Source: Nostoc sp. LEGE 06077 (GTDB taxonomy: Bacteria; Cyanobacteriota; Cyanobacteriia; Cyanobacteriales; Nostocaceae). From it: a DNA stretch of 59,840 nt. The notes beneath the pieces were generated by a model, which was not told the origin of the DNA, made no database searches, and saw only the letters and a program-made list of their open reading frames with translations. The DNA lies in the NCBI RefSeq assembly GCF_015207705.1, contig NZ_JADEWI010000045.1, forward strand, positions 1 to 59,840, given 5' to 3'. Positions 36,710 to 47,369 of this stretch are shown here, piece by piece. How positions within the stretch are numbered: position 1 is the stretch's first letter; each line of letters starts with the position of its first letter. Made by a program: the position numbers and the translations under genes.

Positions 36710-37170
36710 GCAAGTTTTACACTACATCCTAAGTATCAATTCAATATTTTTAGGATTTCTTAACGAATACAATAATACATTTAAAGTTTTAATAAAGCAG
36801 TGATTATACTGATAATATTTAGGGGTTTTCTTTAGATAAAGTAAGCTTCTCCTAATCTATCTAGTTGAATTACGTTGTACAAGCAGAGCCTCTAGGGTTG
36901 CTAATAACCATTATCAATATTTGACAGAACTAACCTAATGAATTTCACGGTATTACTCATCTTGATATGCTTGACATTCAGCATAAATACACAAAACAAT
37001 CAGTCAATACTTAAAAGAAACTACGAAGTTAGTAAATATACTTTACGCACGGGTTTTCCGATAATTACTTAAAGTTTTGACAAAGCTGCTTGAGCGCAGC
37101 TTGTTTCTGGAGTGCGATCGCTACTTTATTCTTTACCGCCTTGGGTTGGTTAATCACTAAATGCAAATAA
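36710..37170. other. Upstream region of histidine decarboxylase gene
   Basis: About 460 bp with no ORF. It contains one HIP1 site near 37115 and the small hairpin AAGCTGC/GCAGCTT at 37083-37102. The ftsH terminator occupies its right edge. Confidence 0.45.
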
Positions 37171-37201
37171 AAATGGGCATGGTGTTTAACCTTGCCCATT
37201 T
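37171..37201 (-). terminator. Intrinsic terminator of ftsH
   Basis: On the minus strand AAATGGGCAAGG pairs with CCATGCCCATTT (one mismatch) and is followed by TTATTTGCATTT, a T-rich tail. It starts 20 bp after the ftsH stop. Confidence 0.85.
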
Positions 37202-37221
37202 CTAGAAATATCGTTTAGTAA

Positions 37222-39108
37222 TTACAGTTGCGGTACATACTGTTGTTTTTCAGGAACATCAGTGTATTCAGCAACAATTTGGCGGAATTCTTCGCCGTCA
37301 ATGGTTTCTTTCTCAATCAGCAAATCAACGATGCGATCGGTGACGGTGCGATTTTCCCGCATAATTTTTTTCGCATTTTCGTAGCATTCTTCTACAATTA
37401 TCCGCACTTGAGCATCAATGCGAGATGCGATCGCTTCGGAATATTCAGATCTGGTTGTCCAATCACGACCGAGGAATACTTCTCCCTGTTGGCTTTCTAA
37501 GGACAGAGGCCCTAAATCAGACATCCCAAACCTTGTGACCATTTGTCTGGCCATTCCAGACAATTGCTGCAAGTCTCCACCCGCACCAGTTGTCACTTCC
37601 GCCGGGCCAAATACTACTTCTTCCGCAGCACGACCACCCAAAGCACCAGTAATTCTGGCTTTGAGTTGAGAACGGGAAATTAATCCTTGTTCTTCGTTAG
37701 GAGTAAACCAAGTTAAACCTTGTGCTTGTCCCCGTGGAATCAAAGTAACTTTTTGTACGGGGTCGTGGTCTTTGAGTAAAGTACCAACTAAAGCGTGTCC
37801 AATTTCGTGGTAAGCAATTAGGCGCTTGCTCTTGCTGTCTACTAAGGGTGTACCTTCCATCCCCGCAACAACCCGATCCACTGCATCATCGATTTCGCGG
37901 AGGGTGATGGCTTCCTTACGTCTTCTAGCGGTGAGAATTGCTGCTTCGTTGAGTAAGTTAGCTAAGTCAGCGCCAGTAAACCCAGGTGTGCGACGGGCGA
38001 TCGCATCTAAAGATACGCTGGTATCTAATTTCTTGTTGCGTGCATGAACGCTTAAAATTTCCAAGCGTCCTTTAATATCCGGTGCATCGACAGTTACTTG
38101 TCTGTCAAAACGACCGGGACGTAACAAGGCTGAATCTAATACGTCAGGACGGTTGGTCGCAGCAATAATAATGATCCCTGTATTGCCTTCAAAACCATCC
38201 ATTTCGGTGAGTAACTGGTTGAGGGTTTGTTCTCTCTCATCGTTACCGCCACCGATACCTGCACCCCGTTGTCTACCCACAGCGTCGATTTCATCGATGA
38301 AGATGATACAAGGAGCGTTATCTTTGGCTTTTTTAAACAAGTCGCGCACACGAGATGCACCGACACCAACGAACATTTCCACAAATTCCGAACCGGAAAT
38401 ACTGAAGAAAGGTACGCCAGCTTCCCCAGCGATCGCTTTTGCAAGTAAAGTTTTACCTGTACCTGGAGGCCCAACTAACAACACACCTTTGGGAATGCGT
38501 GCGCCTACAGCGGTAAATCTTTCTGGCTGTTTCAAGAATGTGACGACTTCTTGGAGTTCTTCTTTGGCTTCTTCAATCCCAGCTACGTCGTCAAATTTCA
38601 CACCAGTTTTGGCTTCCATTTGAAACCGCGCTCTGGATTTACCAAAGCTCATAGCTTGTCCAGGGCCACCAGGAAGATTGCTGGAGCGACGGAACAAAAA
38701 GAATAATCCCGTAATCAATAAGATTGGGAAAACAAGATTACCCAATAATCCCCAGATTGCGCCATCATTCCGCATGGGGTGAGCATCAAAACTAATGTGT
38801 TTTTCTTTAAGCTTGCTAATTAACTCTGGTGCGCTAATTGGCAGATCTACCCGCCACCGCTGAATCCGATTCTCGATATCAGGATCTACAGCTTCAACAA
38901 TTGCTGTTCTACCGCCTTCATACAGATCAACGCTAGTGACGCGATCGGCATCCAAGTATTCTAGGAAACGGCCATAAGTCATGCGGGTATTGGCGGCATT
39001 CTTACCCATATCCGCAGGAGCATTAGCAAATGCTCCTTGCCAGAAGAAAAAGCCAATTACCAAAGCAGGCAATGTCCAGAGTACTAGGACTCTCCAAGAG
39101 AATTTCAT
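37222..39108 (-). CDS. ftsH: ATP-dependent zinc metalloprotease FtsH (FtsH2-like)
   Basis: 628 residues from the ATG at 39108 ([20 protein letters not shown]), which restores the normal N-terminal membrane helix. Second helix at about 118-140. AAA domain: Walker A GPPGTGKT (213-220), Walker [24 protein letters not shown]. Protease domain: zinc motif HEIGH (434-438). The N-terminus and lumenal region match the thylakoid FtsH2 type (Synechocystis slr0228 from memory), which degrades damaged photosystem II D1 protein with FtsH3. Monocistronic with a strong terminator. Confidence 0.95.
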   Translation of the reverse strand: MKFSWRVLVLWTLPALVIGFFFWQGAFANAPADMGKNAANTRMTYGRFLEYLDADRVTSVDLYEGGRTAIVEAVDPDIENRIQRWRVDLPISAPELISKLKEKHISFDAHPMRNDGAIWGLLGNLVFPILLITGLFFLFRRSSNLPGGPGQAMSFGKSRARFQMEAKTGVKFDDVAGIEEAKEELQEVVTFLKQPERFTAVGARIPKGVLLVGPPGTGKTLLAKAIAGEAGVPFFSISGSEFVEMFVGVGASRVRDLFKKAKDNAPCIIFIDEIDAVGRQRGAGIGGGNDEREQTLNQLLTEMDGFEGNTGIIIIAATNRPDVLDSALLRPGRFDRQVTVDAPDIKGRLEILSVHARNKKLDTSVSLDAIARRTPGFTGADLANLLNEAAILTARRRKEAITLREIDDAVDRVVAGMEGTPLVDSKSKRLIAYHEIGHALVGTLLKDHDPVQKVTLIPRGQAQGLTWFTPNEEQGLISRSQLKARITGALGGRAAEEVVFGPAEVTTGAGGDLQQLSGMARQMVTRFGMSDLGPLSLESQQGEVFLGRDWTTRSEYSEAIASRIDAQVRIIVEECYENAKKIMRENRTVTDRIVDLLIEKETIDGEEFRQIVAEYTDVPEKQQYVPQL

Positions 39109-39757
39109 CTTAATTTGCCTCTGCCAATACAATTAATAATTTCTAGTGAATCTCCAGCTTGGCATTTATCCGGGGAATCAGCTTCCACGCGATATTGCCT
39201 CACTTTCTGACTAGATTTAGTTTGCAACGGATGTTTATTAATCCATTTTGTTTAATTTGATCTCTGATCACGCGTCACCATTAATTATGTGCCGATGAAA
39301 AGATTCTTAATTAAATTTAACTTAATTTTAATACAGCTTGGCTGAAGACAACAAAATTTTAGATGTGGAGAGCGATCGCCAGCGATATCGGTGAGGGAGA
39401 TGGCGATCGCACTGTAAGCTGGAATGTGGTTGAGACTGTGTAAGGACAAGGGAGAAATGACCAAGAAAGACTATTGCTGGTGGTGATGGAATTTAGTCTG
39501 TTTTAGCTGATTGAGTCCAACAAGTTCTCTCATTAACTAAGTAATTTTACAAAATTATGTCTCAAAGAATACATTGATCAAGCATGAATAAGTTTTCCAG
39601 CGTAATAGCTTAGATACCTACTACGCTGAAAAATTAAATCAATTATTAAAATTACGAGAATGATTTTCAAAAGTCTCAAACACTGAGTACTGTTAGCAGT
39701 AGTGGGAATTGTGCAGGGTACTAAGTAAGAAATCCTCTTCTCTACTTTCTTTTTCAG
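39109..39757. other. Long spacer between ftsH and a secreted protein gene
   Basis: About 650 bp, no ORF. Two HIP1 sites near 39373 and 39403; the right part has the hairpin at 39593-39633. The ftsH promoter should lie near 39110-39320, which is AT-rich. Confidence 0.45.
39593..39633 (-). terminator. Hairpin downstream of the secreted protein gene
   Basis: TTTTCCAGCGTAATAG pairs with CTACTACGCTGAAAAA (one mismatch/wobble, about 9-base loop), 125 bp beyond the stop of the gene at 39758. The A/T-flanked arms suit a bidirectional terminator. Confidence 0.5.
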
Positions 39758-40252
39758 CTACTTAACCTCGGTAATTTTCAACGTGTAAGGATAATATTGT
39801 CCTTGGTTGTATGAACCTACCCAAATTTGATAATTTCCCGGTAGCCATTCACCACTCATACCAGGATTTTTACCCTCTAAATCATCATTACACCAAGTAC
39901 CACCAGGGCCTTTGACAATCATGGTGACATCCTGGGGACTTTGCACTTGTAGTTTTAGATAATCAAATTTGGTCGTGAGTGCTAGGGTATGGTCTGGTGC
40001 TTCATCCACAAATCCATCACATGGCCCAGTGACTGTTTCTCTTCTACCAGCAATTGTGTTCCCAGAAACTGAACCGCCACTCATTCCCCTAACAGTGAGA
40101 GGGTCTGGGGAAAATGGATGGTTAACAGTCACATCTCCAAATATCGGTGGTGCTTCTTGAGCATGAGTGATGGTATCAGTTATTGATGTGACGCAAAAAG
40201 CCAATATCGTCAAAGATAATCGTATCCCTCTATTTAAAGATGTTTTCGGCAT
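39758..40252 (-). CDS. Secreted protein, PPC-like beta domain
   Basis: 164 residues with a signal peptide (about 1-31, cleaved after THAQ). The mature part resembles bacterial pre-peptidase C-terminal-like domains: DHTLALTTKFDYLKLQVQS, then VTMIVKGPGGTWCNDD and GEWLPGNYQIWVGSYNQG with YPYTLKITE as the last strand. Two cysteines (GPCDGF and TWCNDD) could form a disulphide. Likely an exported carbohydrate- or protein-binding domain of unknown role. A mobile repeat sits in its promoter, about 100 bp upstream. Confidence 0.7.
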   Translation of the reverse strand: MPKTSLNRGIRLSLTILAFCVTSITDTITHAQEAPPIFGDVTVNHPFSPDPLTVRGMSGGSVSGNTIAGRRETVTGPCDGFVDEAPDHTLALTTKFDYLKLQVQSPQDVTMIVKGPGGTWCNDDLEGKNPGMSGEWLPGNYQIWVGSYNQGQYYPYTLKITEVK

Positions 40253-40349
40253 TGCGATTACATAAGTTTCTCAGTGCTTTGAAAGACATGAATTTTACAC
40301 ACTAAGTTCCCGATATGAGAGGAATTGACGAAAATCATTCGTAATTTGC

Positions 40350-40463
40350 AGAACTTATGCACAACATTGTTTGTGAAAAATGGGTGTAAGGGTTTTAGAT
40401 ACATCCCTATACCCTTTCACCCTTACCCAAACCCTTTGACTTTCGGTTTTATGCGTAAGTCCT
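40350..40463. repeat. MITE-like element with GRACTTAYGCA ends
   Basis: Left end AGAACTTATGCACAA (40350-40364) is mirrored by the right end reading AGGACTTACGCATAA on the other strand (to about 40463). The interior contains GGGTGTAAGGG and CCCTATACCC / CACCCTTACCC units that fold into an inner hairpin, the same units as in 25446-25558. The element begins 13 bp after the gltX stop and lies in the promoter of the next minus-strand gene. Confidence 0.65.
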
Positions 40464-40475
40464 ATGAATGATGAA

Positions 40476-41915
40476 TTACGAATGAATCGCTTGATTCAAT
40501 CTTGACTTATCTAAACCAAGATGATTCAACAGTAACCAGGATTGGATCAGATCAGGGCCATGAACATCTCCAGTTAAGGCGACTCGGAGCGATCGCATCA
40601 CTAAGCCTTTCTTGACGTTTTGTTCTTTGACAACATGTTTAATTATGTCTTGAGCAACAGTGTCAGTTAGTTGGGGCTGATTTTCTAAAGCGGCAATGAT
40701 CCCACTCAAAACAGCACTAGCACCTTCTTGTTGCAGTTGTTTACTGCCCTCTTCGGTTAATTCTACGATTTCGTTGAAAAACAATTTACCCATTTCTACA
40801 GCATCTACCAAACGAGTCATGCTAGGGCCAATTAAAGCAACTAACTGCTCTAACCAAGGACGTTCTCGCCCTTCCTCAACTGGATAACCAGCTTCTTGCC
40901 AATAGGGAATGAGTAAATCCGTGAGTTTATCCACTGGCATACTGTGGATATATTGACTGTTTAACCAATCAAGTTTTGCCCAGTCAAATTTAGCACCTGC
41001 CTTATTCACGCGCTCAAATGTGAAAACTTTGGCAGCTTCTTCTAAAGTAAATATTTCTTGGGTAGATTCTGGTGGCGACCAACCCAACAAAGTCATGTAA
41101 TTTACCAAAGCTTCCGCCGTAAAGCCCATTTTTTGAAAGTCAGAAATAGAAGTTACTCCATCCCGCTTCGATAGTTTGCGCCCCTCCATGTTCAAAATCA
41201 GCGGTGAGTGGGCAAACTCTGGGATTTTTGCGCCTAAAGCTTCATATAACAGAATTTGTTTGGCGGTGTTAGCAATGTGGTCTTCTCCGCGGATGATATG
41301 AGTGATTTGCATATCAATGTCATCAATTACCACGACAAAGTTATACAGTGGTTGACCAATGCCATCTTCGGAAGCACGGGCAATTACCATATCACCGCCA
41401 AGGTCACTACCACGCCAAACCATTTTGTCGCGCACTAGGTCATTCCAGACAATTTCCCGGTCATCATCAATTTTGAATCGGATGACAAAGTTACGTCCTT
41501 CCGCTTTGAAAGCGGCTTCTTGTTCTGGGGTGAGATGACGATGACGGTTGTCATAGCGGGGGGCTTCACCTCTAGCTTTTTGGGCTTCTCGTAGCGCCTC
41601 TAATTCTTCTGAGGTGGTGTAGCAGCGATAAGCTAAACCTTGATCTAAGAGCTTTTCTACCGCTGTTTTGTAAAGGTCTAAGCGTTGGGATTGAAAAAAT
41701 GGGCCTTCATCCCAGTTCAGCCCTAGCCAGCGAAATCCCGCTAAAATATTATCTGTGTATTCGGGGCGCGATCGCTCTAAGTCTGTGTCTTCAATGCGTA
41801 AGATAAACTTGCCACCGTGGTGGTGGGCAAATAACCAATTAAATACAGCAGTTCTGGCTGTACCAATATGTAAATTCCCAGTTGGGCTTGGCGCAATACG
41901 GACTCTAACAGTCAC
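40476..41915 (-). CDS. gltX: Glutamyl-tRNA synthetase
   Basis: 479 residues, normal length. Class I signatures: [20 protein letters not shown] (HIGH-type motif as HIGT) and KLSKRDG (KMSKS). The discriminating GluRS features are present: [33 protein letters not shown] and a helical anticodon domain ending in a C-terminal lysine/arginine region. Charges tRNA-Glu (and tRNA-Gln as a non-discriminating type in most cyanobacteria). Also supplies glutamyl-tRNA for tetrapyrrole synthesis. A tRNA-Asp gene lies about 200 bp upstream on the same strand. Confidence 0.96.
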   Translation of the reverse strand: MTVRVRIAPSPTGNLHIGTARTAVFNWLFAHHHGGKFILRIEDTDLERSRPEYTDNILAGFRWLGLNWDEGPFFQSQRLDLYKTAVEKLLDQGLAYRCYTTSEELEALREAQKARGEAPRYDNRHRHLTPEQEAAFKAEGRNFVIRFKIDDDREIVWNDLVRDKMVWRGSDLGGDMVIARASEDGIGQPLYNFVVVIDDIDMQITHIIRGEDHIANTAKQILLYEALGAKIPEFAHSPLILNMEGRKLSKRDGVTSISDFQKMGFTAEALVNYMTLLGWSPPESTQEIFTLEEAAKVFTFERVNKAGAKFDWAKLDWLNSQYIHSMPVDKLTDLLIPYWQEAGYPVEEGRERPWLEQLVALIGPSMTRLVDAVEMGKLFFNEIVELTEEGSKQLQQEGASAVLSGIIAALENQPQLTDTVAQDIIKHVVKEQNVKKGLVMRSLRVALTGDVHGPDLIQSWLLLNHLGLDKSRLNQAIHS

Positions 41916-42111
41916 AGTTATTTCTCTCTTTCACAAAGCATGATTAATATAGCAATTGCTGAGTCACAGAGGTTCAGATGCCTTTAGCAAGTCATCTCTG
42001 TCTCAGCGCCGAGTTTTCAACAAATGTCGGCAGAGTTAAAATTCAGAATATCAAGTGCTGATCATAAATAACTTCTACATCAGAACTCAAAATTAAACTC
42101 TTTAATTTTTA

Positions 42112-42185
42112 CGGGACTGACGGGGCTCGAACCCGCAACTTCCGCCGTGACAGGGCGGTGCTCTAACCAATTGAACTACAGTCCC
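42112..42185 (-). tRNA. tRNA-Asp (anticodon GTC)
   Basis: On the minus strand the acceptor GGGACTG pairs with CAGTCCC plus discriminator G. The D arm is GTTC..GGTTAGAGC, the anticodon loop CTGTCAC gives GTC, and the T loop is GTTCGAGCC. 74 nt with no encoded CCA. All four arms pair. Confidence 0.96.
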
Positions 42186-42445
42186 TTAATTCGCAACTTT
42201 ATTATTATCGCTCTTTTGTTAGGGTTTGTCAAGGATTTTTTTGTTGCCTTGGCTTTTTTAGCTGCGGCTTTCACTTGACAGTTAACCATCTTAACATCTA
42301 AACGAATTTTGGCAAGTAATCTCGAATGTAATTTTTTAATTGTAGGGTAGGCAATGCCCACAAGGTAAAAATTAGGGATACAGCAAATTTTCCCCATTGC
42401 CTACATGACGTGGATGATCATCAAGCAGGTGGTACAAGATGTAAT

Positions 42446-43972
42446 TTAAATTGAATTAGCAACCACAACCTGTGGTTTGGCAGATAAATGTTCTAGAATC
42501 TGAGATTGTATTTGTTTATACTGCTGTTTTAACAAAGTCTTACTCATTAAAGCTTGATCTGAATGTGACAGGCTTTTAGTTTGGTCTATCCACAGTTTTA
42601 ATCTTTGTCGCTGGGTATTATTAATATGACTGCTAAAAACAGTAACACAGCTATGAGGTGCTTCTAAGGTAAAGCAAATCAAGAAATAGCGTCCATATTC
42701 TGTCAACCCATGAACCAGTTCTTGATTTTGGGTATTCTGCATATCTAAATAGCAGGGTAGCCATTTCGGGCCGAGTTCTTGGTTATAAAGGAGAGTGATC
42801 CACAGCAGCATTGGGTGTGGTGATGTGATGAACACAAAATGACTGTAACGTTGGCACAGAACTCTTTTTTTAATTTCTTGTTTAGGTAACATCAGCCACA
42901 AAGCTGCCAAATTGCCTTGTGGTGTATCTAAAAGTTGGGGAAAGACAATTTCTTGAATGGGTTTATTTTGCGGCCAGATCAGTGTAGCAAAGTTGGTTTT
43001 GAGTACTGGAGGTAAGTCAGCACTCATAGCAAAATGAGGATTATATGTTGATGCTAAAGGTGTAGGTAAAGTTTGACAACTCAACTTTTCTAGACTGTCT
43101 AAAACTTTGAGAATCTCTGCTATATTTTGAGGGCGATCGCCTGGCTTTTTTTCTAAGCAAGCCATGATGAGATGATTGAGTTGTTGGGGTAATTTGAGTT
43201 GCGGACTAACCGTTGTTATCTCTTTTGGTGCTTCAAAGTGATGTGCTTTATACCAAGCACCAAAAAAATCAGTTTCTGGCTGCCAAGGTTTAGCACCTGT
43301 CAGCATTTCAAACATCATCACACCCAAGCTATAAATATCTGAGCGGCCATCAATTTCTGAACCTTCTAGCTGTTCAGGAGAACAATATGGTAACGTACCG
43401 TTAAAGCCTCGATTAGTATTAACTGTATTTGTATAATTAATAAATTTAGCAATGCCAAAATCCAGGATTTTAATTAATTTCCCTAAAATTGGATCGGGCA
43501 TTACCAATATATTAGCTGGTTTGATATCTCTATGAACTAAGGGATAAATTTTGCCATCAATATTAATTCCTTGGTGAGCGCATTGTAAGCCTAAACAAAT
43601 TTGACGGGTTAACGTTAAAAACTTGGGCAGAGGCATCGGTATTAAATCTTTTAAACTTTTGCCATTGAGATATTCCATAACATAAAATGGCTTGCCTTCT
43701 GCACTCACGCCATAATCATAGGCTCGCACAATATGTAGACTTTTTTGGCTCAAAGCAGCACTCAGCATTGCTTCCCGTGCAAAGTCTTGTTGCATCTTTT
43801 CATTGCAAAAAGTTTGAGTTAAAAATTTGACGGCAACTGGTGTTCCACCTAGTAAAATATCATCGGCTAAAAAAACTTCACCCATGCCACCACTACCAAT
43901 CAACTGTTTAAGTTGATAGCGATTGGCCAGCAATCCCGTAATGTGTGGAGAGATGAACGCACTATGATTCAC
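42446..43972 (-). CDS. Serine/threonine protein kinase with unassigned C-terminal domain (copy A)
   Basis: 508 residues, soluble. Kinase domain about residues 18-290: glycine loop GSGGMGEVFLAD, HRDIKPANILV, DFGIAKF, SPEQLEGSEIDGRSDIYSLG and the Pro-rich substrate lobe. After a linker, residues ~325-500 form a domain shared with the neighbouring kinase and unknown to me: WPQNKPIQEIVFPQLLDTPQ, LWLMLPKQEIK, PMLLWITLLYN and a coiled C-terminus. The gene lies 64 bp after copy B. Substrate unknown. Confidence 0.88.
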   Translation of the reverse strand: MNHSAFISPHITGLLANRYQLKQLIGSGGMGEVFLADDILLGGTPVAVKFLTQTFCNEKMQQDFAREAMLSAALSQKSLHIVRAYDYGVSAEGKPFYVMEYLNGKSLKDLIPMPLPKFLTLTRQICLGLQCAHQGINIDGKIYPLVHRDIKPANILVMPDPILGKLIKILDFGIAKFINYTNTVNTNRGFNGTLPYCSPEQLEGSEIDGRSDIYSLGVMMFEMLTGAKPWQPETDFFGAWYKAHHFEAPKEITTVSPQLKLPQQLNHLIMACLEKKPGDRPQNIAEILKVLDSLEKLSCQTLPTPLASTYNPHFAMSADLPPVLKTNFATLIWPQNKPIQEIVFPQLLDTPQGNLAALWLMLPKQEIKKRVLCQRYSHFVFITSPHPMLLWITLLYNQELGPKWLPCYLDMQNTQNQELVHGLTEYGRYFLICFTLEAPHSCVTVFSSHINNTQRQRLKLWIDQTKSLSHSDQALMSKTLLKQQYKQIQSQILEHLSAKPQVVVANSI

Positions 43973-44036
43973 TTTTACAACCTCTGATATTGCCGCAATT
44001 AAATAATTAAAAGTTTATTTCCTCGCAAACTTATTT

Positions 44037-45626
44037 TTAAGGACGTGATAAGATTTGCAGTAGTTTATCAAATATTTGAGATAACCAAGCTCTAAAACCA
44101 ATTTTGGCAATTTGCTGTTTTTCTACTAATTTTTGCAAAATTTCTGATTTTAATTTTTGGTATTCTGATTTCAAAATAGTTTTAGCTTGGTCAGAGGCGA
44201 TTGCCTCATGAGATTTTTCCTCTATTTCCAACCAATCTGCAAGTTGCTGTCTTTGTTTAGCAGTCAGTGTTAAGGTCATTACATTAGCACATTGGGTTGG
44301 TTCTTCCAGCGCAAAAAATAGTAGATGATAGTAGCCTCTATCTGCTAAAAGCTTGGCAATTCTTTGACCTCGATTATCTTTTAAATCTAAGAAATAAGAT
44401 AGCCATTTAGTCAGAGAAAACTGAGCATTATATAAAACTGTTACCCACAGCAACATTGGGTATAAATTCATTTTGTCAATGAATTCTGTGGTGTGATATT
44501 TATCAGAAAAATTATTGATTTCTTGTTTGGGTAACATAGCCCAAAAAGTTGGGATAACTCCTTGGGTAGTATGTAATAAATGTGGAAACCCAATAGATGC
44601 GATCGGTTTATTTTTTGGCCATGTTTTTTGTAAACACTCTTTCTCCGAGATCGAAGTTACTGGTACTAAGGTTACAGGAGATGAATCGCTACTACTTTCA
44701 ATTGCGGCATCTCGAACAGTCTGCCGCTTAATTTTCTCTAGAACTACTAAAATTTGACTAATAGTTTGAGGACGTTCAGTTACTTCTTTAGCTAAACAAG
44801 TTAGTAATAATTTTTTTAATGCTTGGGGTATTTTGACTTCGGGATTTACTTGTTCTGGTGTTGGCGGAGCTTGAAAACGATGAGCTTGATACCAACTACC
44901 AAAAGAGTGACTTTCTGTTTGAAATGGATGTTTACCTGTGAGCATTTCAAACATTAATACACCCAAACTGTAAATATCGGAGCGTACATCGAGAAGTTTA
45001 CGTCCTTCCATGTGTTCTGGAGAACAGTAAGGCAAACTCCCAATAAAAGAATCAGTTAGGGTCATCCCGCTGCGTTCTGTTAAAAATTTCGCAATGCCAA
45101 AATCCAGAATTTTAACGATTTCGCCTTGTTTGCCATCATCAATAATAAAGATATTTTCTGGCTTAATATCTCGATGCACAATCGGATAAATTTCTCCTTT
45201 GAGACTGATACCTTGATGAGCGCACTGCAAACCTAAACAAATTTGTTGGCAAATATCGATAAATTTTACCAATGTTAATGGTTGGACTTTTAGAATCTGC
45301 TTGAGGTTTTTACCTTGCAGATATTCCATCACATAAAATGGTGTTTTATCATCGGTCATTCCATAGCTTAATACCCGAACAATATTTTTACTTTTACGAC
45401 CTAACTGAGCGCCAATAAAAATTTCTCTGGCAAAACGTTGCGATATTTGCTGGTTTCCTAGATTCAGCATCAAAATTTTTACAGCTACAAAAATTCCACC
45501 TTTAGCTGCATCTTCTGCTAGGTAGACCCTACCCATACCACCTTTACCAATCAAATCTTTTATTAAATAGCGATTATTTAAAAACTTTCCAATATAAATA
45601 TCTATTTCGGTTTTAGGCACTACCAT
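44037..45626 (-). CDS. Serine/threonine protein kinase with unassigned C-terminal domain (copy B)
   Basis: 529 residues. Kinase domain about 18-300 with GKGGMGRVYLAED, HRDIKPENIFI, DFGIAKFL and SPEHMEGRKLLDVRSDIYSLG. The C-terminal domain (from ~340) matches copy A: WPKNKPIASIGFPHLLHTTQ, FWAMLPKQEINN, PMLLWVTVLYN, and a basic helical tail ending RAWLSQIFDKLLQIL. Copies A and B are tandem duplicates in one transcription unit; copy B is the upstream one. Promoter region at 45627-45918. Confidence 0.88.
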   Translation of the reverse strand: MVVPKTEIDIYIGKFLNNRYLIKDLIGKGGMGRVYLAEDAAKGGIFVAVKILMLNLGNQQISQRFAREIFIGAQLGRKSKNIVRVLSYGMTDDKTPFYVMEYLQGKNLKQILKVQPLTLVKFIDICQQICLGLQCAHQGISLKGEIYPIVHRDIKPENIFIIDDGKQGEIVKILDFGIAKFLTERSGMTLTDSFIGSLPYCSPEHMEGRKLLDVRSDIYSLGVLMFEMLTGKHPFQTESHSFGSWYQAHRFQAPPTPEQVNPEVKIPQALKKLLLTCLAKEVTERPQTISQILVVLEKIKRQTVRDAAIESSSDSSPVTLVPVTSISEKECLQKTWPKNKPIASIGFPHLLHTTQGVIPTFWAMLPKQEINNFSDKYHTTEFIDKMNLYPMLLWVTVLYNAQFSLTKWLSYFLDLKDNRGQRIAKLLADRGYYHLLFFALEEPTQCANVMTLTLTAKQRQQLADWLEIEEKSHEAIASDQAKTILKSEYQKLKSEILQKLVEKQQIAKIGFRAWLSQIFDKLLQILSRP

Positions 45627-45918
45627 ATTTGGAAATTTTACGCTATAAAATTTTTTGATAAATATTGCTCAAGCTTTAATTGTAACCATGAATAATTTCA
45701 CTAATTTTAGAGAATCAATTATAAAGTATAAAACTCCCTTTAAAAGGGAATAAAAGTTGAATAAAATAGTGAATGATTTTTCTGCAAAATTGCTTAAACA
45801 TTATGTAACATATTCATTAAGCAAAATAAATGAGGAAATCCACGGAAACCAAGGATAATCTGAAGGTAGTTGCTCCCTGATAACAGTAAAACCACGGTAA
45901 AAGTTGATAACAACTGAA
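45627..45918. other. Promoter region of the tandem kinase genes
   Basis: About 290 bp, AT-rich. It contains ACTCCCTTTTAAAAGGGAAT-like palindrome near 45736, candidate regulatory site, and no ORF. Confidence 0.4.
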
Positions 45919-45920
45919 AT

Positions 45921-46047
45921 ATAGGAATCCGGCTTGATTATTGAAATTACTTGTGTAGGTAGGGAATAGGGAATAGGTAACAGGTAACAGAAAAAGAAGT
46001 AACAGAGGTGTACTGAGTTTTATTCAGAAATCAAATATGATTCCTAT
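45921..46047. repeat. MITE-like element, copy 1 of a two-copy family
   Basis: Starts ATAGGAATCCGGCTTGATTA and ends with the inverse of ATAGGAATCATATTTGATTT. The flanks read AT, consistent with a TA-type target. The interior contains heptamers GGGAATAGGGAATAGGTAAC and the shared string AACAGAGGTGTACTGAGTTT. Copy 2 is at 48228-48344. Lies 42 bp beyond the phytase-like gene's stop. Confidence 0.75.
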
Positions 46048-46088
46048 ATCACCTGGAACCTAATTTCGATCTACAGGTAATCTAGCAA

Positions 46089-47264
46089 TTAGGAAAAATT
46101 TAATATCCGCCGAAACCATCTGATAACGGGTGGTTCAATTTTGAGTTGAAAAGCTAAAAACTGAGTACGTTGTAGGGAATTAAAGTTATTATCGCTGACA
46201 AGAATTAATGAGCGCTGTCCATTAGGTAGCCAGGGGCCAAGTGTTAACCCTTCAATATTATCTAGTGCTACTTCTAAAGTACGTAAATCTAACAAGAGTT
46301 TTTTTGTAACTGGGCGAATATTTTGGGAGTTGGCTGCAAGGCTGTCTATATTGTGAATATCATCAGCATCGGCTAAGGAAACTTGAAATAGAAAAATCGC
46401 AAATCCCAAGCCAGTAAAAGACCTTTCTAAACTCAAAAAGTGTCCTTGATTATCTAAAGCTAATAAATCTGGTAAGCCACTAGCAAACTTGCCAATTATA
46501 TCTAGTAATGGCGCAACGGGTTCAGTTTGGTACAAAAATTCGCTTCCTGGCTGCTGGTTGAGCAAATTATATTGCAAAATTCGACAAGGTGTCCCGATAT
46601 TAGGTTTAGCTATTGACCCATCTTGGATGAGTGCATTTTCTGTGGCTGTGAATAAATACTGATAATTAGGTGTAATAGTCAGGCTTTCAAAGGCCAAATT
46701 ATTACGGATACCAGTTTTATTACTTTTGTCTGGCAAGAACTTTCTCGGTATATTTAGTGTTGTGATTGTCCTACCAGAAGATAAAGAAAACTCTTGAATA
46801 AAAGGATTAATCAATTTTTCAACATCTCCTTCAGAGGAGATGAAAACAGTATCTTGATTAGTTAAAGTAATCGCTTCTGTGTCGGTTGTTCTAGGTGGAA
46901 AGTTTTGACCATCTTTATTTAACAGTATTGTTACACCAACAGGCACAACACCACCGTTTTTTAGATAACCCTGACTTAAATTGATTTTTAAAGTATAAAA
47001 TCTGGCAGGAGCTTTTTGCCCCCGGTCATCGGAAATAGCATAATAAAGGTCATTTTTAGCATCGTAGGTGATACCTGATAATCCACCAACTTCAGTTTTT
47101 TGAAAAGTTAATTTTTTGGGTAATGCTGCTTCTCCGATGAAATCTATGCTGCTGATTTCAACAGAGTTTGCAGAAAAATTGATAATTAAAAGTATGCTAA
47201 TTAAAATAGCAGTTAATATATAAAAAATTTTGGGTATTTCCCAAATTTTTCTCACTATTTTCAT
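46089..47264 (-). CDS. Phytase-like esterase domain protein, exported or anchored
   Basis: 392 residues from the ATG at 47262-47264 (MKIVRKIWE), which gives a clean N-terminal membrane helix (IFYILTAILISILLI). The body matches the esterase-like phytase family (six-bladed propeller): VGGLSGITYDAKNDLYYAIS, DDRG, DTEAI, FVSSEGD-like FISSEGDVEKL, AFESLTIT, DNIEGLTLGPWLPNGQRSLI and VSDNNF. Members hydrolyse phosphate or other esters outside the membrane. It is 105 bp downstream of the PEP-CTERM gene, with a terminator between. Sits between two copies of the same repeat family. Confidence 0.82.
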   Translation of the reverse strand: MKIVRKIWEIPKIFYILTAILISILLIINFSANSVEISSIDFIGEAALPKKLTFQKTEVGGLSGITYDAKNDLYYAISDDRGQKAPARFYTLKINLSQGYLKNGGVVPVGVTILLNKDGQNFPPRTTDTEAITLTNQDTVFISSEGDVEKLINPFIQEFSLSSGRTITTLNIPRKFLPDKSNKTGIRNNLAFESLTITPNYQYLFTATENALIQDGSIAKPNIGTPCRILQYNLLNQQPGSEFLYQTEPVAPLLDIIGKFASGLPDLLALDNQGHFLSLERSFTGLGFAIFLFQVSLADADDIHNIDSLAANSQNIRPVTKKLLLDLRTLEVALDNIEGLTLGPWLPNGQRSLILVSDNNFNSLQRTQFLAFQLKIEPPVIRWFRRILNFS

Positions 47265-47310
47265 GTTGATAGCTCTACAATAGCCGGCGATCGCCCTACG
47301 TTTTTCATGC

Positions 47311-47341
47311 AAAAAGGTACGTGAATAAAATATCACGTACC
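47311..47341 (-). terminator. Intrinsic terminator of the PEP-CTERM gene
   Basis: On the minus strand GGTACGTGA pairs exactly with TCACGTACC (8-base loop), then TTTTTGC. It ends 29 bp beyond the PEP-CTERM stop codon and 47 bp before the next start. Confidence 0.85.
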
Positions 47342-47369
47342 CTACAATATCAGGTGATCGCTCTTTTTA

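Noticed and set aside
38153-38623. 156-codon plus-strand ORF
   Set aside because: It lies wholly antisense to the AAA domain of ftsH; the codon pattern is the mirror of the conserved gene.
42176-42397. 73-codon minus-strand ORF next to tRNA-Asp
   Set aside because: It starts in the repeat-like TAGGGTAGGC region, overlaps the tRNA end, has Lys/Ala runs and no protein-like pattern or ribosome site.
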